DNA from: Schaalia suimastitidis DSM 15538
GTDB taxonomy: Bacteria; Actinomycetota; Actinomycetes; Actinomycetales; Actinomycetaceae
Direction: 5' to 3'
Assembly: GCF_000429105.1 (NCBI RefSeq)
Contig: NZ_KE386848.1
Coordinates: 121,064-185,063, forward strand
DNA length: 64,000 bases
Shown: positions 1 to 9,233 of the stretch, piece after piece
Layout: each line of letters starts with the position of its first letter
How positions within the stretch are numbered: the first letter of the stretch is position 1
Made by a program: the position numbers and the translations under genes
The notes under the pieces: model-generated
What the model was told of the DNA's origin: nothing
The model's input: only the letters and a program-made list of their open reading frames with translations
The model's database searches: none

Positions 1-1221
1 GTCTGAGGCTGGCGAGCCAGCATCACCCAGAGCACCTGCCGTGCCCACGATAGCCACGGTCGCCATGGGGCTAAAGCCCATCGCCACACACAGTGGCACG
101 TAGATCGCCGTAATAATGGGAAGCGTAGAAAAGGACGAGCCGATACCCATCGTGATCACCAGACCCACGAAAAGCATCGCGAAAGCAGCACCAGCGCGGT
201 TACCTTGGAAAAGATCCGCCGAAGCTTGAACCAGCGGCTCGATTGCGCCGGTAGCCTTCATTACCGACGCGAAACCATTAGCGGTGATCATGATGAGGCC
301 AATAAGAGACATCATGCGCATACCGCCGGTAAAAACGTGGTCAGCATCCTTCCATTTCACGGCGCCAGTTCCCACAAATAGCAGCAAGCCAACTAAGGTT
401 CCTACTAGCATGGGATCGGCCTGAGAACCAGCGACAGCCAGCCACGTTTGCAGTGCCACGCATACGATAATGGCAATGATCGCAACGGTCACCTTACGTG
501 GATCAATGATGGTCCGTTCGCTCATCTCTTCGACCTCAACGACCTCGTAATCGCGGGGCGACCGGTAGGTGACAAAGAGCGCTGCAAGCAAACCTAGGAC
601 CATACCAAGGGCTGGAATACCCATTGCCAAAAGAGGGTTGACCGCAGAAACGTCCAGACCGGCCTCGCCAATGAATTTATACAGCAGGTCATAGAGGAAG
701 ATCCGGCCAAAACCAATAGGGAGGAACATATAGGTGGTGACTAAGCCAAAGGTGAGGGCACAGGCAATAGCGCGCCGGTCAATACGTAGGCGCGTCATGA
801 CGACCAATAGCGGTGGAATAAGCAGAGGGATGAAGGCGATATGGATGGGAATGAGGTTCTGACTCATAATGGCCATGGCGACGATGCCGCCAATAATGCC
901 CCATTTTGTCCATCGGGCGCGTCGCTCGGCGCGCGACTGGTCAGGATTGTCGAGTTTGGCAATGAGCCAGTCGGCAAGGAGCTGAGGGAGCCCAGAGTGG
1001 GCAACTGCCATCGCGAAAGCTCCAAGCAACGCGTAGGACAGTGCGATCTTCGCCCCACCGGCCAAGCCATCTTGGAATGCGACCATCGTGTCACTTAAGC
1101 CCAAGCCAGCGACGAGGCCGCCGACTAAGGCACCAAGGAATAGCGAAATCACGACGTGGACGCGCAGAATCGCCAAGGCCAGCATGACAAGGACTGCGAT
1201 AACTACCGCATTGAGAAGCAC
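1..1221 (-). CDS. Na+/H+ antiporter family protein (YuiF/NhaC-like), 3' end cut by the window edge
   Basis: An open frame of 407 codons enters from the left edge; the C-terminus lies outside. Translation gives a very hydrophobic polytopic protein with an RRARWTKW loop after the third helix region, a charged central loop (EVVEVEEMSER), and near the cut end the segment GTAGALGDAGSPASD. That glycine-rich motif is typical of the B. subtilis YuiF branch of the Na+/H+ antiporter superfamily, where at least one member is reported to carry histidine. The start is GTG at 1219-1221, with GGAG 5 nt upstream. It lies 54 nt downstream of proC on the same strand, so co-transcription is plausible. The transported ion or amino acid cannot be told from sequence alone. 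Confidence 0.8.
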   Translation of the reverse strand, partial: MLLNAVVIAVLVMLALAILRVHVVISLFLGALVGGLVAGLGLSDTMVAFQDGLAGGAKIALSYALLGAFAMAVAHSGLPQLLADWLIAKLDNPDQSRAERRARWTKWGIIGGIVAMAIMSQNLIPIHIAFIPLLIPPLLVVMTRLRIDRRAIACALTFGLVTTYMFLPIGFGRIFLYDLLYKFIGEAGLDVSAVNPLLAMGIPALGMVLGLLAALFVTYRSPRDYEVVEVEEMSERTIIDPRKVTVAIIAIIVCVALQTWLAVAGSQADPMLVGTLVGLLLFVGTGAVKWKDADHVFTGGMRMMSLIGLIMITANGFASVMKATGAIEPLVQASADLFQGNRAGAAFAMLFVGLVITMGIGSSFSTLPIITAIYVPLCVAMGFSPMATVAIVGTAGALGDAGSPASD

Positions 1222-1275
1222 ACGAACTCCTGAAGGTGAAGGGAAGCAGGGGGGGCAGGAAAGATATAGTAAATA

Positions 1276-2079
1276 TTAGGCGAGTTCTGCGTCGCGAGCG
1301 ATTGCCGCATCGACAGCGTGGATAAGGGCCGTATTGAGACCCGCCTCCTCGGCAGCGAGCAGCCCCGCGATAGTGGTCCCACCCGGCGAGGTCACCTGAT
1401 CGATCAGTTGCGCAGGTTGGGTACCTGATTCAAGGCTGTGAAGGCACAGCTGTGCACTCCCAGCCAATGCTTGGGCGGCTATCGTTGTCGAGGCCGATTT
1501 ACTTAACCCATGTTTGACACCAGCACGCGCCAAAGTGTCAATAATTTGGAAGGTCCATGCGGGTGAGCAGCTGGCGAGAGCTTGGAAGGCAGGGAAATCC
1601 TTTTCGTCGAGGGCGATTGTTCGCCCGACAAAGCCCATTAATGTGGTGACTGCATCGATTTGTGCCCTGGAGGCAGCGTCGGAACAGATGGCAGACATTG
1701 ACAGACCAATTTGCGCATTGACATTGGGCATGACGCGGACAACGGGGACTGCCGCCCCAAAATCGCTGATGATGGCATCGATGGTGCGCCCTGCTGCAAT
1801 GGAAGCAACAGCAATATTGCGTTCTTTCACAGTCGAAGCGATATCGGCAATGACTTCGCGTTGGATGTGGGGTTTGACGCCAAGGAAAACCAAGTCGACC
1901 TGTGAGGCTAGCGTCGCATTATTGCGGGCAGGAGTTGCGCCGATCTCTTCGGAAAGGGCAACAGCTGCAGAGAAATTTCTGTCTGCTAGGACGAATGTTG
2001 AGGCGTCTGCGCCTGCACGTACAGCGCCGCGGAGGATGGCAGAGACCATGGCACCTGTGCCAATAAAGCCAATACGCAT
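1276..2079 (-). CDS. proC: Pyrroline-5-carboxylate reductase
   Basis: 267 residues, the usual length. The enzyme reduces 1-pyrroline-5-carboxylate to proline with NAD(P)H in the cytoplasm, the last step of proline synthesis. The N-terminus MRIGFIGTGAM is the Rossmann nucleotide-binding turn. The family signature is near the C-terminus, where DQVTSPGGTTIAGL holds the substrate-binding loop. I chose the ATG at 2079 because AGGAG lies 7 nt upstream and the glycine motif begins at residue 4; a frame extension to 2115 adds 12 residues unlike the family. The antiporter gene follows 54 nt downstream on the same strand. Confidence 0.95.
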   Translation of the reverse strand: MRIGFIGTGAMVSAILRGAVRAGADASTFVLADRNFSAAVALSEEIGATPARNNATLASQVDLVFLGVKPHIQREVIADIASTVKERNIAVASIAAGRTIDAIISDFGAAVPVVRVMPNVNAQIGLSMSAICSDAASRAQIDAVTTLMGFVGRTIALDEKDFPAFQALASCSPAWTFQIIDTLARAGVKHGLSKSASTTIAAQALAGSAQLCLHSLESGTQPAQLIDQVTSPGGTTIAGLLAAEEAGLNTALIHAVDAAIARDAELA

Positions 2080-2415
2080 TGCACTACTCCTTCGAATCCA
2101 CATGCGGTTTACCAACGCTTGACATATACCATAATCAATGGCGGCATTCGTGTGCCCGCAGCGTCCACATTACGCATCGGGCGTTGCCACACCATTACAG
2201 GTGCGTGCTGGCAGACCAGCATCCGTCTCGGACACTAGTGGTGTTCGCAGGATGCTCGGCTGCCCGCGCCTGGCTGCGCACTCGTCGCCGGGGCACCTGG
2301 CTGGATTCTCACCGCACTTCCCTGGCCGCTGCCTTTGCCGACGGCGCGGCCGTCGCCTCGCCATCCCGTCACCGAGTTGCGCCGTTGCCTCGCCGCGCTG
2401 TCACCCGCGAATGCA
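2080..2415. other. Intergenic region without a convincing gene
   Basis: About 340 bases between the proC start and the hairpin behind the DUF853 gene. Open frames here are Arg/Pro/Ala-rich in every reading and match no family I know. An AT-rich patch at about 2118-2140 (minus-strand TATGGTATATG) is a reasonable proC promoter region. Confidence 0.6.
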
Positions 2416-2454
2416 CCCGATCCCGCCGCCGCGCAGGGCGATGGCGGGATCGGG
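2416..2454 (-). terminator. GC-rich hairpin after the DUF853 gene
   Basis: Arms CCCGATCCCGCC (2416-2427) and GGCGGGATCGGG (2443-2454) are perfect 12-bp complements around a 15-nt loop. The hairpin starts 7 nt past the stop codon of the minus-strand gene. There is no following T-run, so it may act as a GC-type or Rho-assisted terminator or as a 3'-end stabiliser. Confidence 0.6.
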
Positions 2455-2460
2455 CAGGTG

Positions 2461-4473
2461 TTAGCGGCGGTTCCCGAAGATCGAGCGCGTAATTTGACGA
2501 CCGAGCTGTGAACTGGCTGAACGTACTGCGCTAGTGAGTGCCTTTTCAAAAAGACTTGTGCGTTTCTCTGCTGCCTTCCGAGCAGCGGCTGCTTCACGTT
2601 CTGCTGCCCGCTCAGCTGCGCGCGCTTCACGTTCCGCCTCCTTCGCGGCAGCGCGTTCGTCACGCTCCCGCTGGCGGGCCTCCTCCTTAGCCAGGCGCTC
2701 CGCCTCTTTCGCTTCCAACGCAGCTTGCTCCGCCTCGGCCCGTATCTGCTGGGCTTCCTCGATGCGACCAGTGAGGATTTCCGTAGCTGACTCAGGGTTT
2801 ACGGCATCACGGTAGCGTTCAGCCAAGGCAGATGATGAGGCAATGGAAGAGACGATATCTGGAGCGGCAGGGCCCATCACCGAGGCTGGTGCCCACAGGC
2901 GTGTTGGCGCCACCGGTGTTGGCTGCCCCTTCGGTCCAAGTACCGTCACAATGGCCTCACCAGTACCCAGAGTAGTAAGCACCTCGTCTAAGGGCAGCGG
3001 TGTATGCGGGAAGGTGCGCACCGACTGTTCCAGTTTCGTTTGATCCTCGGGGGTGATTGCCCGCAGGCCATGTTGGATACGCGAACCCAATTGAGCCAAG
3101 ACATCGGCAGGGATATCTTTCGGTGTCTGCGTGACAAATACGATGCCCACGCCTTTGGAACGAATGAGGCGAACCGTTTGGACAACCGTGCGAGTGAATT
3201 CTTTAGTGGCGTCCGCAAATAGGAGATGTGCCTCGTCAAAGAAGAACACCAGTTTGGGTACTTCGACGTCACCAACTTCTGGCAGTGAGGCGAAAAGATC
3301 AGCGAGCAGCCACATAATGACGGCACTGACCAATGCGGGCCTCGACTGGATATCGCCCACACCAAGGAGGGAGATCACACCGCGACCATCGTTGGCCTTG
3401 CGCAGGAGATCCGCAGTATCAAAACTGGGTTCACCGAAGAATTCGTCGCCACCTTGGGCTTCCAAGGCAGTCAGCGCCCGCAGGATGACGCCAGCTGTTG
3501 CTTTCGAGACGCCACCGATCTTTGCCAGCTCTTCTTTGCCGTCCTCGCCGGTAAGGTAGGTGATGACTGTCCGTAGGTCACCAGCGTCGACTAAGTCGAG
3601 GCCGTGCTCGTCAGCCCACGAGAAGATGAGCTGTAGGCACTGCTCCTGTGTGGTGTTGAGGCTGAGCGCGCGAGCCAACAAAATGGGGCCAAAATCCGTG
3701 ATGCGGGCACGCACCGGGATGCCGTTAAATTGCACCTGCGCGCCACCCAGGCTGAGGAGCTCAACTGGGAAAGCCGCGGCCTGCCATGGTTGCCCATTTG
3801 TTTGGGTACGCTCGATGAGTTTGGGTGAGGGACTGCCTGCTTCAGCCAAACCGGTGAGGTCGCCTTTGACGTCACATAGGGCAACCGCGGCGCCCGCTGC
3901 TGACAAGCCTTCGGCGAGCAGTTGCAGGGTGCGGGTCTTTCCTGTGCCGGTTGCGCCAGCGACGAGGCTGTGGCGATTAAAGACCGCGAGCGGCATTTTT
4001 GTGCGAACGGCAGGTACCGTCACGCCCGAGTCAAGGAGGGTGCCCAGGACAATTGACGGGGCGTCGAAGCTGTAGCCGTCAGCTATCATCTGAGCAAATT
4101 CTGACAGCGGTGCCTGGGGTGTCGTTTGTGGGGCAGGGGCATCGGCTTGTAGTGCGGTGACATCTGCCTGGGGTGCTGTTTGCGAGGCCGGGGCGGCTGC
4201 TTCGGGCACGGCGTGCGAGGCGGTGGGATCTGGTGTGGGCACTGCGGTGTCCACCTGTGGAGCGGCAGTATCTTCCTGCAAGGGGAGGGTGTTGCCAGCT
4301 GGTTGCTGTGTGTCAGCTTCTGCGGGCGCAGGGACAGCAGAAGAGGCACTAAGAGCCTCAAGTGCAGCGCGCGCAGCGTCGGCGCGTGCGCGAGCTGCCT
4401 TTGCTTCGGCCTCAGCTGCGAGGGCTTCTGCTTGGGCGAGTTGGGCTTTGAGAGCTTCGATATCGTCAGTCAC
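2461..4473 (-). CDS. HerA-like DUF853 ATPase (putative DNA helicase/translocase)
   Basis: 670 residues from the GTG at 4473. Order: a short Ala/Glu-rich coiled coil, a Pro/Ala/Gln-rich linker to about residue 120, then a RecA-like ATPase core with Walker A GATGTGKT at about 173-180 and Walker B FFFDEAHLLF. A long Arg/Glu/Ala coiled coil follows, then a basic tail. This is the DUF853 family, related to the HerA/FtsK superfamily of DNA-pumping ATPases; the cellular role is not established. The frame extends 10 codons upstream to 4503, but GTG 4473 lies 7 nt after TAGACT and reads MTDDIEALKAQ, so a leaderless start is likely. It is divergent from comEA. Confidence 0.85.
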   Translation of the reverse strand: MTDDIEALKAQLAQAEALAAEAEAKAARARADAARAALEALSASSAVPAPAEADTQQPAGNTLPLQEDTAAPQVDTAVPTPDPTASHAVPEAAAPASQTAPQADVTALQADAPAPQTTPQAPLSEFAQMIADGYSFDAPSIVLGTLLDSGVTVPAVRTKMPLAVFNRHSLVAGATGTGKTRTLQLLAEGLSAAGAAVALCDVKGDLTGLAEAGSPSPKLIERTQTNGQPWQAAAFPVELLSLGGAQVQFNGIPVRARITDFGPILLARALSLNTTQEQCLQLIFSWADEHGLDLVDAGDLRTVITYLTGEDGKEELAKIGGVSKATAGVILRALTALEAQGGDEFFGEPSFDTADLLRKANDGRGVISLLGVGDIQSRPALVSAVIMWLLADLFASLPEVGDVEVPKLVFFFDEAHLLFADATKEFTRTVVQTVRLIRSKGVGIVFVTQTPKDIPADVLAQLGSRIQHGLRAITPEDQTKLEQSVRTFPHTPLPLDEVLTTLGTGEAIVTVLGPKGQPTPVAPTRLWAPASVMGPAAPDIVSSIASSSALAERYRDAVNPESATEILTGRIEEAQQIRAEAEQAALEAKEAERLAKEEARQRERDERAAAKEAEREARAAERAAEREAAAARKAAEKRTSLFEKALTSAVRSASSQLGRQITRSIFGNRR

Positions 4474-4486
4474 GAAAAGAAGTCTA
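4474..4486 (-). promoter_or_regulatory. -10 element of the DUF853 gene, probable leaderless transcript
   Basis: On the minus strand TAGACT (4486-4481) is followed by 7 nt and then the GTG start. No Shine-Dalgarno sequence precedes the GTG. Confidence 0.55.
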
Positions 4487-4615
4487 CGGCGAAGTACCAT
4501 CACTGCGCATCACTGGATGCTGTGGAAAGCCCGCTGCAAATCCACAATGCTGAACCTCAACCCACGGTCGTTCACAAAAGGCTCGACTGGGACGCGACTG
4601 TGGGTGCTGTCGGCA

Positions 4616-4627
4616 TACAGTGCCCCC
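4616..4627 (+). promoter_or_regulatory. -10 element of comEA, probable leaderless transcript
   Basis: TACAGT (4616-4621) is followed by GCCCCC and then the ATG at 4628, the spacing expected if transcription starts at the initiation codon. No ribosome-binding site is visible. Confidence 0.55.
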
Positions 4628-5578
4628 ATGACACGTGAACGCCGCATACAGCGTTTCACGCGGGCGGTCTATCAGGCTCAAAGCGGTGATGCCATCGACT
4701 GCGCCGCTGACGCTGAGCCCATTACTGTTGTCTCTGCACCTCCTTTAGGTGACGCCGAATCTGCTTTCTGCGGAACTGGTGCAATTTCCAGTGGCACCAT
4801 CGGTCGGGCCAAAGATGGTGCCATCTTTCGGGCTGCTGAGGTCCCGATACGAAGTTGGCGCTTCCTGTACCAGACTCGGACCCTCGTTGTCGCCCTTATC
4901 GCGCTTGTCGTACTCGCTGGCCTAGGCGTACTACGCATAATGACATCACATTCCGTAACGCCCGACGGCACCTTAGTGCTAGCCCCAGCGGATGAGGCAT
5001 CACTTACCCACTCCACAATCGACAATGGGGCCTCCACAGGCGAACAAGCCCCAAGTGATGACACTGCTAGCGAATTGGCGACACTAAGCCAGGACTATGG
5101 TTACCAACGCGACCAAGTGGCCACAGGCAATACGTCAGAGTTGGTCACTATTTACATCACAGGCGCGGTACATCGCCCAGGCATTGTTCACATCACCTCA
5201 GGTGCTCGCCTGTATGAAGCCATTGATATGGCTGGAGGGCTTACGGAGCACGCAAATCCAGCCAGCGTCAACCTCGCCCGCACGATCGTTGACGGGGAGC
5301 ATATCGTAGTGGCGGCGCACGGTGAAACAGTCATCCCAACGGTAGGCTCTCCACACCAGGCGGGCTCTGCACAAATCCCCAACACATGCGTTGACCTCAA
5401 CACTGCAGATGCTGAGACCCTCCAAGAACTTGACGGAATCGGCCCAGCATTGGCAGAGCGCATCGTCACCTATCGCACCACTCATGGCCCTTTCACTTCT
5501 TTGAGCGATGTCGATGCTATTGCGGGAATTGGACCGGCATTGATAGCGCGTATCGGCGCAGGTACCTGTCAACAGTAG
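4628..5578 (+). CDS. comEA: ComEA family DNA-binding competence protein
   Basis: 316 residues. ComEA is the membrane-anchored receptor that binds incoming double-stranded DNA during natural transformation. It has a basic N-terminus, one membrane segment at about 84-103, a Ser/Thr/Asp-rich linker, an SLBB domain at about 172-230 (IYITGAVHRPGIV), and a C-terminal helix-hairpin-helix domain at 254-316. The latter begins VDLNTADAETLQELDGIGP and ends with a second GIGPALIARI hairpin. The frame stays open far upstream, but only the stretch from ATG 4628 reads like a protein, and this ATG has a well-placed -10 box. comEC follows 6 nt downstream. The unstructured first 80 residues are longer than in Bacillus ComEA. 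Confidence 0.93.
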   Translation: MTRERRIQRFTRAVYQAQSGDAIDCAADAEPITVVSAPPLGDAESAFCGTGAISSGTIGRAKDGAIFRAAEVPIRSWRFLYQTRTLVVALIALVVLAGLGVLRIMTSHSVTPDGTLVLAPADEASLTHSTIDNGASTGEQAPSDDTASELATLSQDYGYQRDQVATGNTSELVTIYITGAVHRPGIVHITSGARLYEAIDMAGGLTEHANPASVNLARTIVDGEHIVVAAHGETVIPTVGSPHQAGSAQIPNTCVDLNTADAETLQELDGIGPALAERIVTYRTTHGPFTSLSDVDAIAGIGPALIARIGAGTCQQ

Positions 5579-5584
5579 GTCGCC

Positions 5585-7204
5585 ATGTCCTCGCCACAAC
5601 GCCCGCCACGCGCCCGAGTTGGGGACTGTCGACTCTTTGGTGTTGCTATCGTGTGCTGGCTGTCAATGTGGGCGGGTTGTCGCGGCATTGTGGATCCGGC
5701 GCAGATGCCGACCTTCCTGATGAACATCACCCTTGGTGCCTGCGCATTATCTGGCCTGTTGATTGTCCACTGGCGGCACAGACGATACCAGGGGCGTCAC
5801 ATGTCACAACAGATACCGTCACTGCGTTTAAGTGTCGCCGTGCTAGTGGGCACCTCAGCGATCACCTTGAACGTGGGCAGTGTCGCATACTGGAAAGCGC
5901 GTGAAGACCCACTGTCAGCAGTACCCAGCGGTACCGCGGTACATGTTGACGCGGTACTCACCTCAGACCCCGCACCGCTACCGTGGGGGAGTGGGTGGAG
6001 CGCCTCGGCACGCAGCACAGCACTTATCGACGAGGCCGGGGCAACGTGGGTGAGCGATTGCGTGCTGCGCCTGCGTGACAGCGGGCACGAACGCTACTTC
6101 CGCGGTGACCACCTGCGAATGAGCGGCACGCTGGACCGGAGTGATGCTACTAACGCCCACCACATCGGGACGCTGGACGTCACGCACCTCGAATTACGGG
6201 CGCGCCCCCAAGGAGTGGGGGCGATTGCTCGAAGCGTGGTGCTTGCGCTAGAAAGCGCAATCGTCGGGGTGGAGCCAGATGCAGGCGCCATCATCGTGGG
6301 CATGTCAGTAGGCAATACAGCCTTGATGAGCTCTGAAATGAAAACCACGATGCGCAATAGTTCTCTTGCTCACCTCACCGCTGTGTCTGGAATGCACCTG
6401 TCGATACTGATTGGATGCCTGACTGCCCTTGTGCCGCGACGGTATCTGAAACTCAGTGCGATAGTGATGACAACAGTGGTGCTGCTGCTTGTGGTCGGAC
6501 CACAACCCTCGCTTGTGCGTGCGAGTGCGATGACATCGATGACACTGGTGGCCATGGCGATGCGTCGGCATGGACAGCCGCTAGCCTCCCTGTCGGCAGT
6601 GACGATTGGCATTCTGCTTCTTGACCCATGGGCGAGCCACTCCTGGGGTTTCGCATTGTCGGTGGTGGCAACGTGGGCGGTCATTGGCCCGGCGAGGCGT
6701 TTGAGCGCATGCGTAATGTCCCTACTTCAATCCGCCCACCCCAGGGACAGTCCACGGCTCAAACGTGTCGGGCGCGCTTTCGCCCGACAAATGCCGCTAC
6801 CAGCACGTGGCTCGCGATGGGCAGAGCCCCTCGTGTCTGTTGCTGCTATCTCGCTGTGCGCTCAATGCGCGACAGGGCCACTGATTGTGATGATGAGCGG
6901 TCGGTTCCCACTGTGGGGCATGATTGCTAACGTGCTGGCTGCACCTGCAGTTGCACCTGCGACTCTCCTGTGTGTTCTCGCCGCCGCCTTGGCCGTGCCC
7001 TTTCCTGGGGTGGCCGCAGCGTGTGCCCACGCCGCCTCGTATTTCACCCAGTGGATCGTGACCGTGGCGCACGCGGTATCTTCCTTGCCTGCCTCAACGA
7101 TTGAAGTGCCTGGCGGTGGCATCACAATGGGTGCCGTACTCGTCGTTGGTGGTGTCACATGGTGCCTTCAGCGGATAAGAAGCGCCGCTGTGCGCATCAC
7201 ATGA
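5585..7204 (+). CDS. comEC: ComEC/Rec2 family DNA-uptake channel, without the C-terminal hydrolase domain
   Basis: 539 residues, polytopic. ComEC forms the membrane channel that takes single-stranded DNA into the cytoplasm. Visible parts are two or three N-terminal membrane helices, a soluble OB-like segment with PLPWGSGWSASARS, and the Competence domain with the conserved NSSLAHLTAVSGMHLSIL at about residue 260. Many hydrophobic helices follow to the end. B. subtilis ComEC is near 775 residues and ends with a metallo-beta-lactamase-like domain; here the protein stops after the channel domain, with no HxHxDH motif. The ATG at 5585 lies 6 nt after the comEA stop. Confidence 0.9.
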   Translation: MSSPQRPPRARVGDCRLFGVAIVCWLSMWAGCRGIVDPAQMPTFLMNITLGACALSGLLIVHWRHRRYQGRHMSQQIPSLRLSVAVLVGTSAITLNVGSVAYWKAREDPLSAVPSGTAVHVDAVLTSDPAPLPWGSGWSASARSTALIDEAGATWVSDCVLRLRDSGHERYFRGDHLRMSGTLDRSDATNAHHIGTLDVTHLELRARPQGVGAIARSVVLALESAIVGVEPDAGAIIVGMSVGNTALMSSEMKTTMRNSSLAHLTAVSGMHLSILIGCLTALVPRRYLKLSAIVMTTVVLLLVVGPQPSLVRASAMTSMTLVAMAMRRHGQPLASLSAVTIGILLLDPWASHSWGFALSVVATWAVIGPARRLSACVMSLLQSAHPRDSPRLKRVGRAFARQMPLPARGSRWAEPLVSVAAISLCAQCATGPLIVMMSGRFPLWGMIANVLAAPAVAPATLLCVLAAALAVPFPGVAAACAHAASYFTQWIVTVAHAVSSLPASTIEVPGGGITMGAVLVVGGVTWCLQRIRSAAVRIT

Positions 7205-7320
7205 GTGCGCCGACGTTGTTGGGGCGTGACATTACCTCAAGGCCGTGGCACAGTGCCCCACATGTGGGAAGAACATGCCACACTAGGAGGCGATATTTCT
7301 CGATTGAAAGCGGACCCCGG

Positions 7321-8310
7321 ATGGCCACACGCACTTCGCGCACGAAGACACCGCAGGCTGCCTCGATCTCCCTGGCGCCCATCGTGGTGATCAGGGGTTC
7401 AGAGGAACTTCTTGCAGATAGGGCGCTGTCTCGTCTACGCGCACTGGCTCTTCAGGAAGACCCTGCTGTTGAGCGTGAGGAGCTTCAAGCAGCAACCTAT
7501 CAAGCCGGTCAGCTCTTTGTCGTCACTTCGCCTTCACTCTTTGGAGAATCACGTTTCATCACTATTCCTGACCTTGAAACGCTCAGTGACCAGATGATGG
7601 CTGACCTACTGGAATACGCGAAAGAACCGGCACCGGATGTGTGGCTCGTCATGCGTCATCCCGGCGGGAACGCTCGAGGGAAGAAGCTTCTTGATGTGCT
7701 AGCTCAAAGCGGCTATCCGATAATCGCAGCTGACCCTTTGAAATGGGATTCAGATAAATTGGCATTACTCGCCGCGGACGCCAAGGCAGCGGGACGCACC
7801 CTCGAGGGTGAGGCTGCACAGCTCCTTGTTGACGCACTGGGTTCTGACGTTGCCTCTATGGCTGCAGCGCTTGCTCAACTTCTTTCGGATGTTGAGGGGA
7901 CCATTACCGTTGAGGACGTGAAGCGGTATCACAGTGGCAGAGTTGAGGCGACCGGATTTGAGGTAGCCGACGCCGCAGTTGAAGGACGCAGCGCCGAGGC
8001 TCTTACTCTCCTTCGTCATGCACTTGCAACGGGCTTAAACCCGGTGCCGATTGTGGCCGTGCTTGCGCTGAAAATTCGGCAGATTGCGCGTGTGATGGTG
8101 TCTGCCTCTGCGTCGCCGCACAGCTTGGGGATGAGCCCGCGGCAACTCCAAAATATCCGACGTCAAGCCCGATCGTGGAATGATCAGCGTCTGGCCGCTG
8201 CGGTTGAAGCAATTGCATGTGCTGACGAAGAAGTGAAAGGTGCGTCGAAGGATCCTGAACGTGCCGTTGAAAAAGCGGTGATCACCGTGTGTCGATTGAG
8301 TCGCGCATGA
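7321..8310 (+). CDS. holA: DNA polymerase III subunit delta
   Basis: 329 residues. The delta subunit opens the beta sliding clamp within the clamp loader. The start MATRTSRTKTPQ leads into PIVVIRGSEELLADRALSRL, the usual opening of the truncated P-loop domain, which does not bind ATP. The C-terminal collar helices contain ALKIRQIARVM. The frame is open upstream to 7159 inside comEC, but that stretch does not resemble the family, so I take ATG 7321. Its place between comEC and rpsT is the standard actinobacterial order. No strong ribosome-binding site is visible. Confidence 0.92.
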   Translation: MATRTSRTKTPQAASISLAPIVVIRGSEELLADRALSRLRALALQEDPAVEREELQAATYQAGQLFVVTSPSLFGESRFITIPDLETLSDQMMADLLEYAKEPAPDVWLVMRHPGGNARGKKLLDVLAQSGYPIIAADPLKWDSDKLALLAADAKAAGRTLEGEAAQLLVDALGSDVASMAAALAQLLSDVEGTITVEDVKRYHSGRVEATGFEVADAAVEGRSAEALTLLRHALATGLNPVPIVAVLALKIRQIARVMVSASASPHSLGMSPRQLQNIRRQARSWNDQRLAAAVEAIACADEEVKGASKDPERAVEKAVITVCRLSRA

Positions 8311-8894
8311 AAGACACGTGTAGCCGAGAAACAGCACGGAGTGCTGCTCAAAATGGCGGTGGAATGCACGGTGATGGGATTGGGTGTGCCATTCAGGTCA
8401 GGCGTGCCGACAACGATGATCTCGCTTTCATTCACCGTATTCGCTGCGAGGAGGTCACCCATGGACTGTCCTACTGGGAGGAAGAGGTGCCAAGCCTCGA
8501 CGACACGCGCCGTTGGGTGAAGCAGCATCAGGAACACGGCATTGTCCTCATTGCCGAGGCTGACTCAGGTGACGGGGTGCGCCTGCCTTTCGGATGGGCC
8601 GCTCTTGGCCAATGGAGCGCATTAAGCGGATACCGTCACACACGAGAGGTGTCGATTTATGTCGATGCTTGTGCGCGCGGCGCCGGAGTGGGACGTATCC
8701 TTTTGGAAGCGTTGATTGCCCATGCGCGCTCTTTAGGGGTTCATACCCTGCTATCACTGATCGAATCCAGAAACGTGGCCTCGGTGCGTCTGCATGAGCG
8801 CTGCGGATTTCGTGTGGTCGGAACGGCGCGCCACATGGGAAGAAAATTCGATCAGTGGCTTGATCTGACGTTTGCTCAGTATGTCTTTGAGTGA
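8307..8894 (+). CDS. GNAT family N-acetyltransferase, phosphinothricin-acetyltransferase-like
   Basis: 195 residues from the ATG at 8307, whose ATGA overlaps the holA stop. The fold is GNAT: IQVRRADNDDLAFIHRI opens the domain, the acetyl-CoA loop is RGAGVGRILL, and SVRLHERCGFRVVGTARHMGRKFDQWLDL is the C-terminal signature of the Pat/MnaT branch, which acetylates free amino groups of small molecules such as methionine sulfoximine or phosphinothricin. The true substrate is unknown. A GTG at 8289 and ATGs about 20 residues in are alternative starts. It converges on rpsT with a shared hairpin between them. Confidence 0.85.
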   Translation: MKDTCSRETARSAAQNGGGMHGDGIGCAIQVRRADNDDLAFIHRIRCEEVTHGLSYWEEEVPSLDDTRRWVKQHQEHGIVLIAEADSGDGVRLPFGWAALGQWSALSGYRHTREVSIYVDACARGAGVGRILLEALIAHARSLGVHTLLSLIESRNVASVRLHERCGFRVVGTARHMGRKFDQWLDLTFAQYVFE

Positions 8895-8917
8895 CAGTAG
8901 TGGGCGAGTAAAGGTAA

Positions 8918-8948
8918 TGGGCGGGGAGCCTTTCGGCTCGTCCGCCCA
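8918..8948. terminator. Bidirectional hairpin between the GNAT gene and rpsT
   Basis: TGGGCGGGGAGCC (8918-8930) pairs with GGCTCGTCCGCCCA (8935-8948), with one bulged base. It sits between convergent stop codons and can serve both genes. Confidence 0.7.
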
Positions 8949-8969
8949 CTCAAAGTCGGAGAGAATAAC

Positions 8970-9233
8970 TCAGCCGAGTGAAGCAACGCGACGTGCAAGC
9001 TTTGACTTGCGGTTCGCTGCTTGGTTCTTGTGGATAACGCCCTTAGAAACAGCCTTGTCCAGCTTGCGTGAGGCGACACGCAGGGCTTCAACTGCAGCTT
9101 CCTTGTCGCCGGCTTCGACAGCTTCGCGAGCCTTGCGCACAAGGGTCTTGAGTTCGGACTTCACTGCCTGATTACGCAGGCGGCGCTTCTCGTTGGTGCG
9201 GATCCGCTTGATCTGGGACTTGATATTTGCCAC
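8970..9233 (-). CDS. rpsT: 30S ribosomal protein S20
   Basis: 87 residues, normal for S20. It binds 16S rRNA in the bottom of the 30S body. The sequence is typical: [21 protein letters not shown] at the start, then alternating basic helices ending [16 protein letters not shown]. The start is GTG, with AGGAG 10 nt upstream. Transcribed alone on the minus strand, converging with the acetyltransferase gene. Confidence 0.98.
   Translation of the reverse strand: MANIKSQIKRIRTNEKRRLRNQAVKSELKTLVRKAREAVEAGDKEAAVEALRVASRKLDKAVSKGVIHKNQAANRKSKLARRVASLG

Noticed and set aside
1514-2122. Plus-strand open frame of about 200 codons opposite proC
   Set aside because: It is the antisense shadow of proC; composition (Ala/Thr/Arg runs) matches no family, and proC has a clear start and ribosome-binding site.
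2079-2492. Plus-strand open frames in the proC-DUF853 gap
   Set aside because: Arg/Pro-rich in all frames, no ribosome-binding site, and they run into the antisense of the DUF853 gene.
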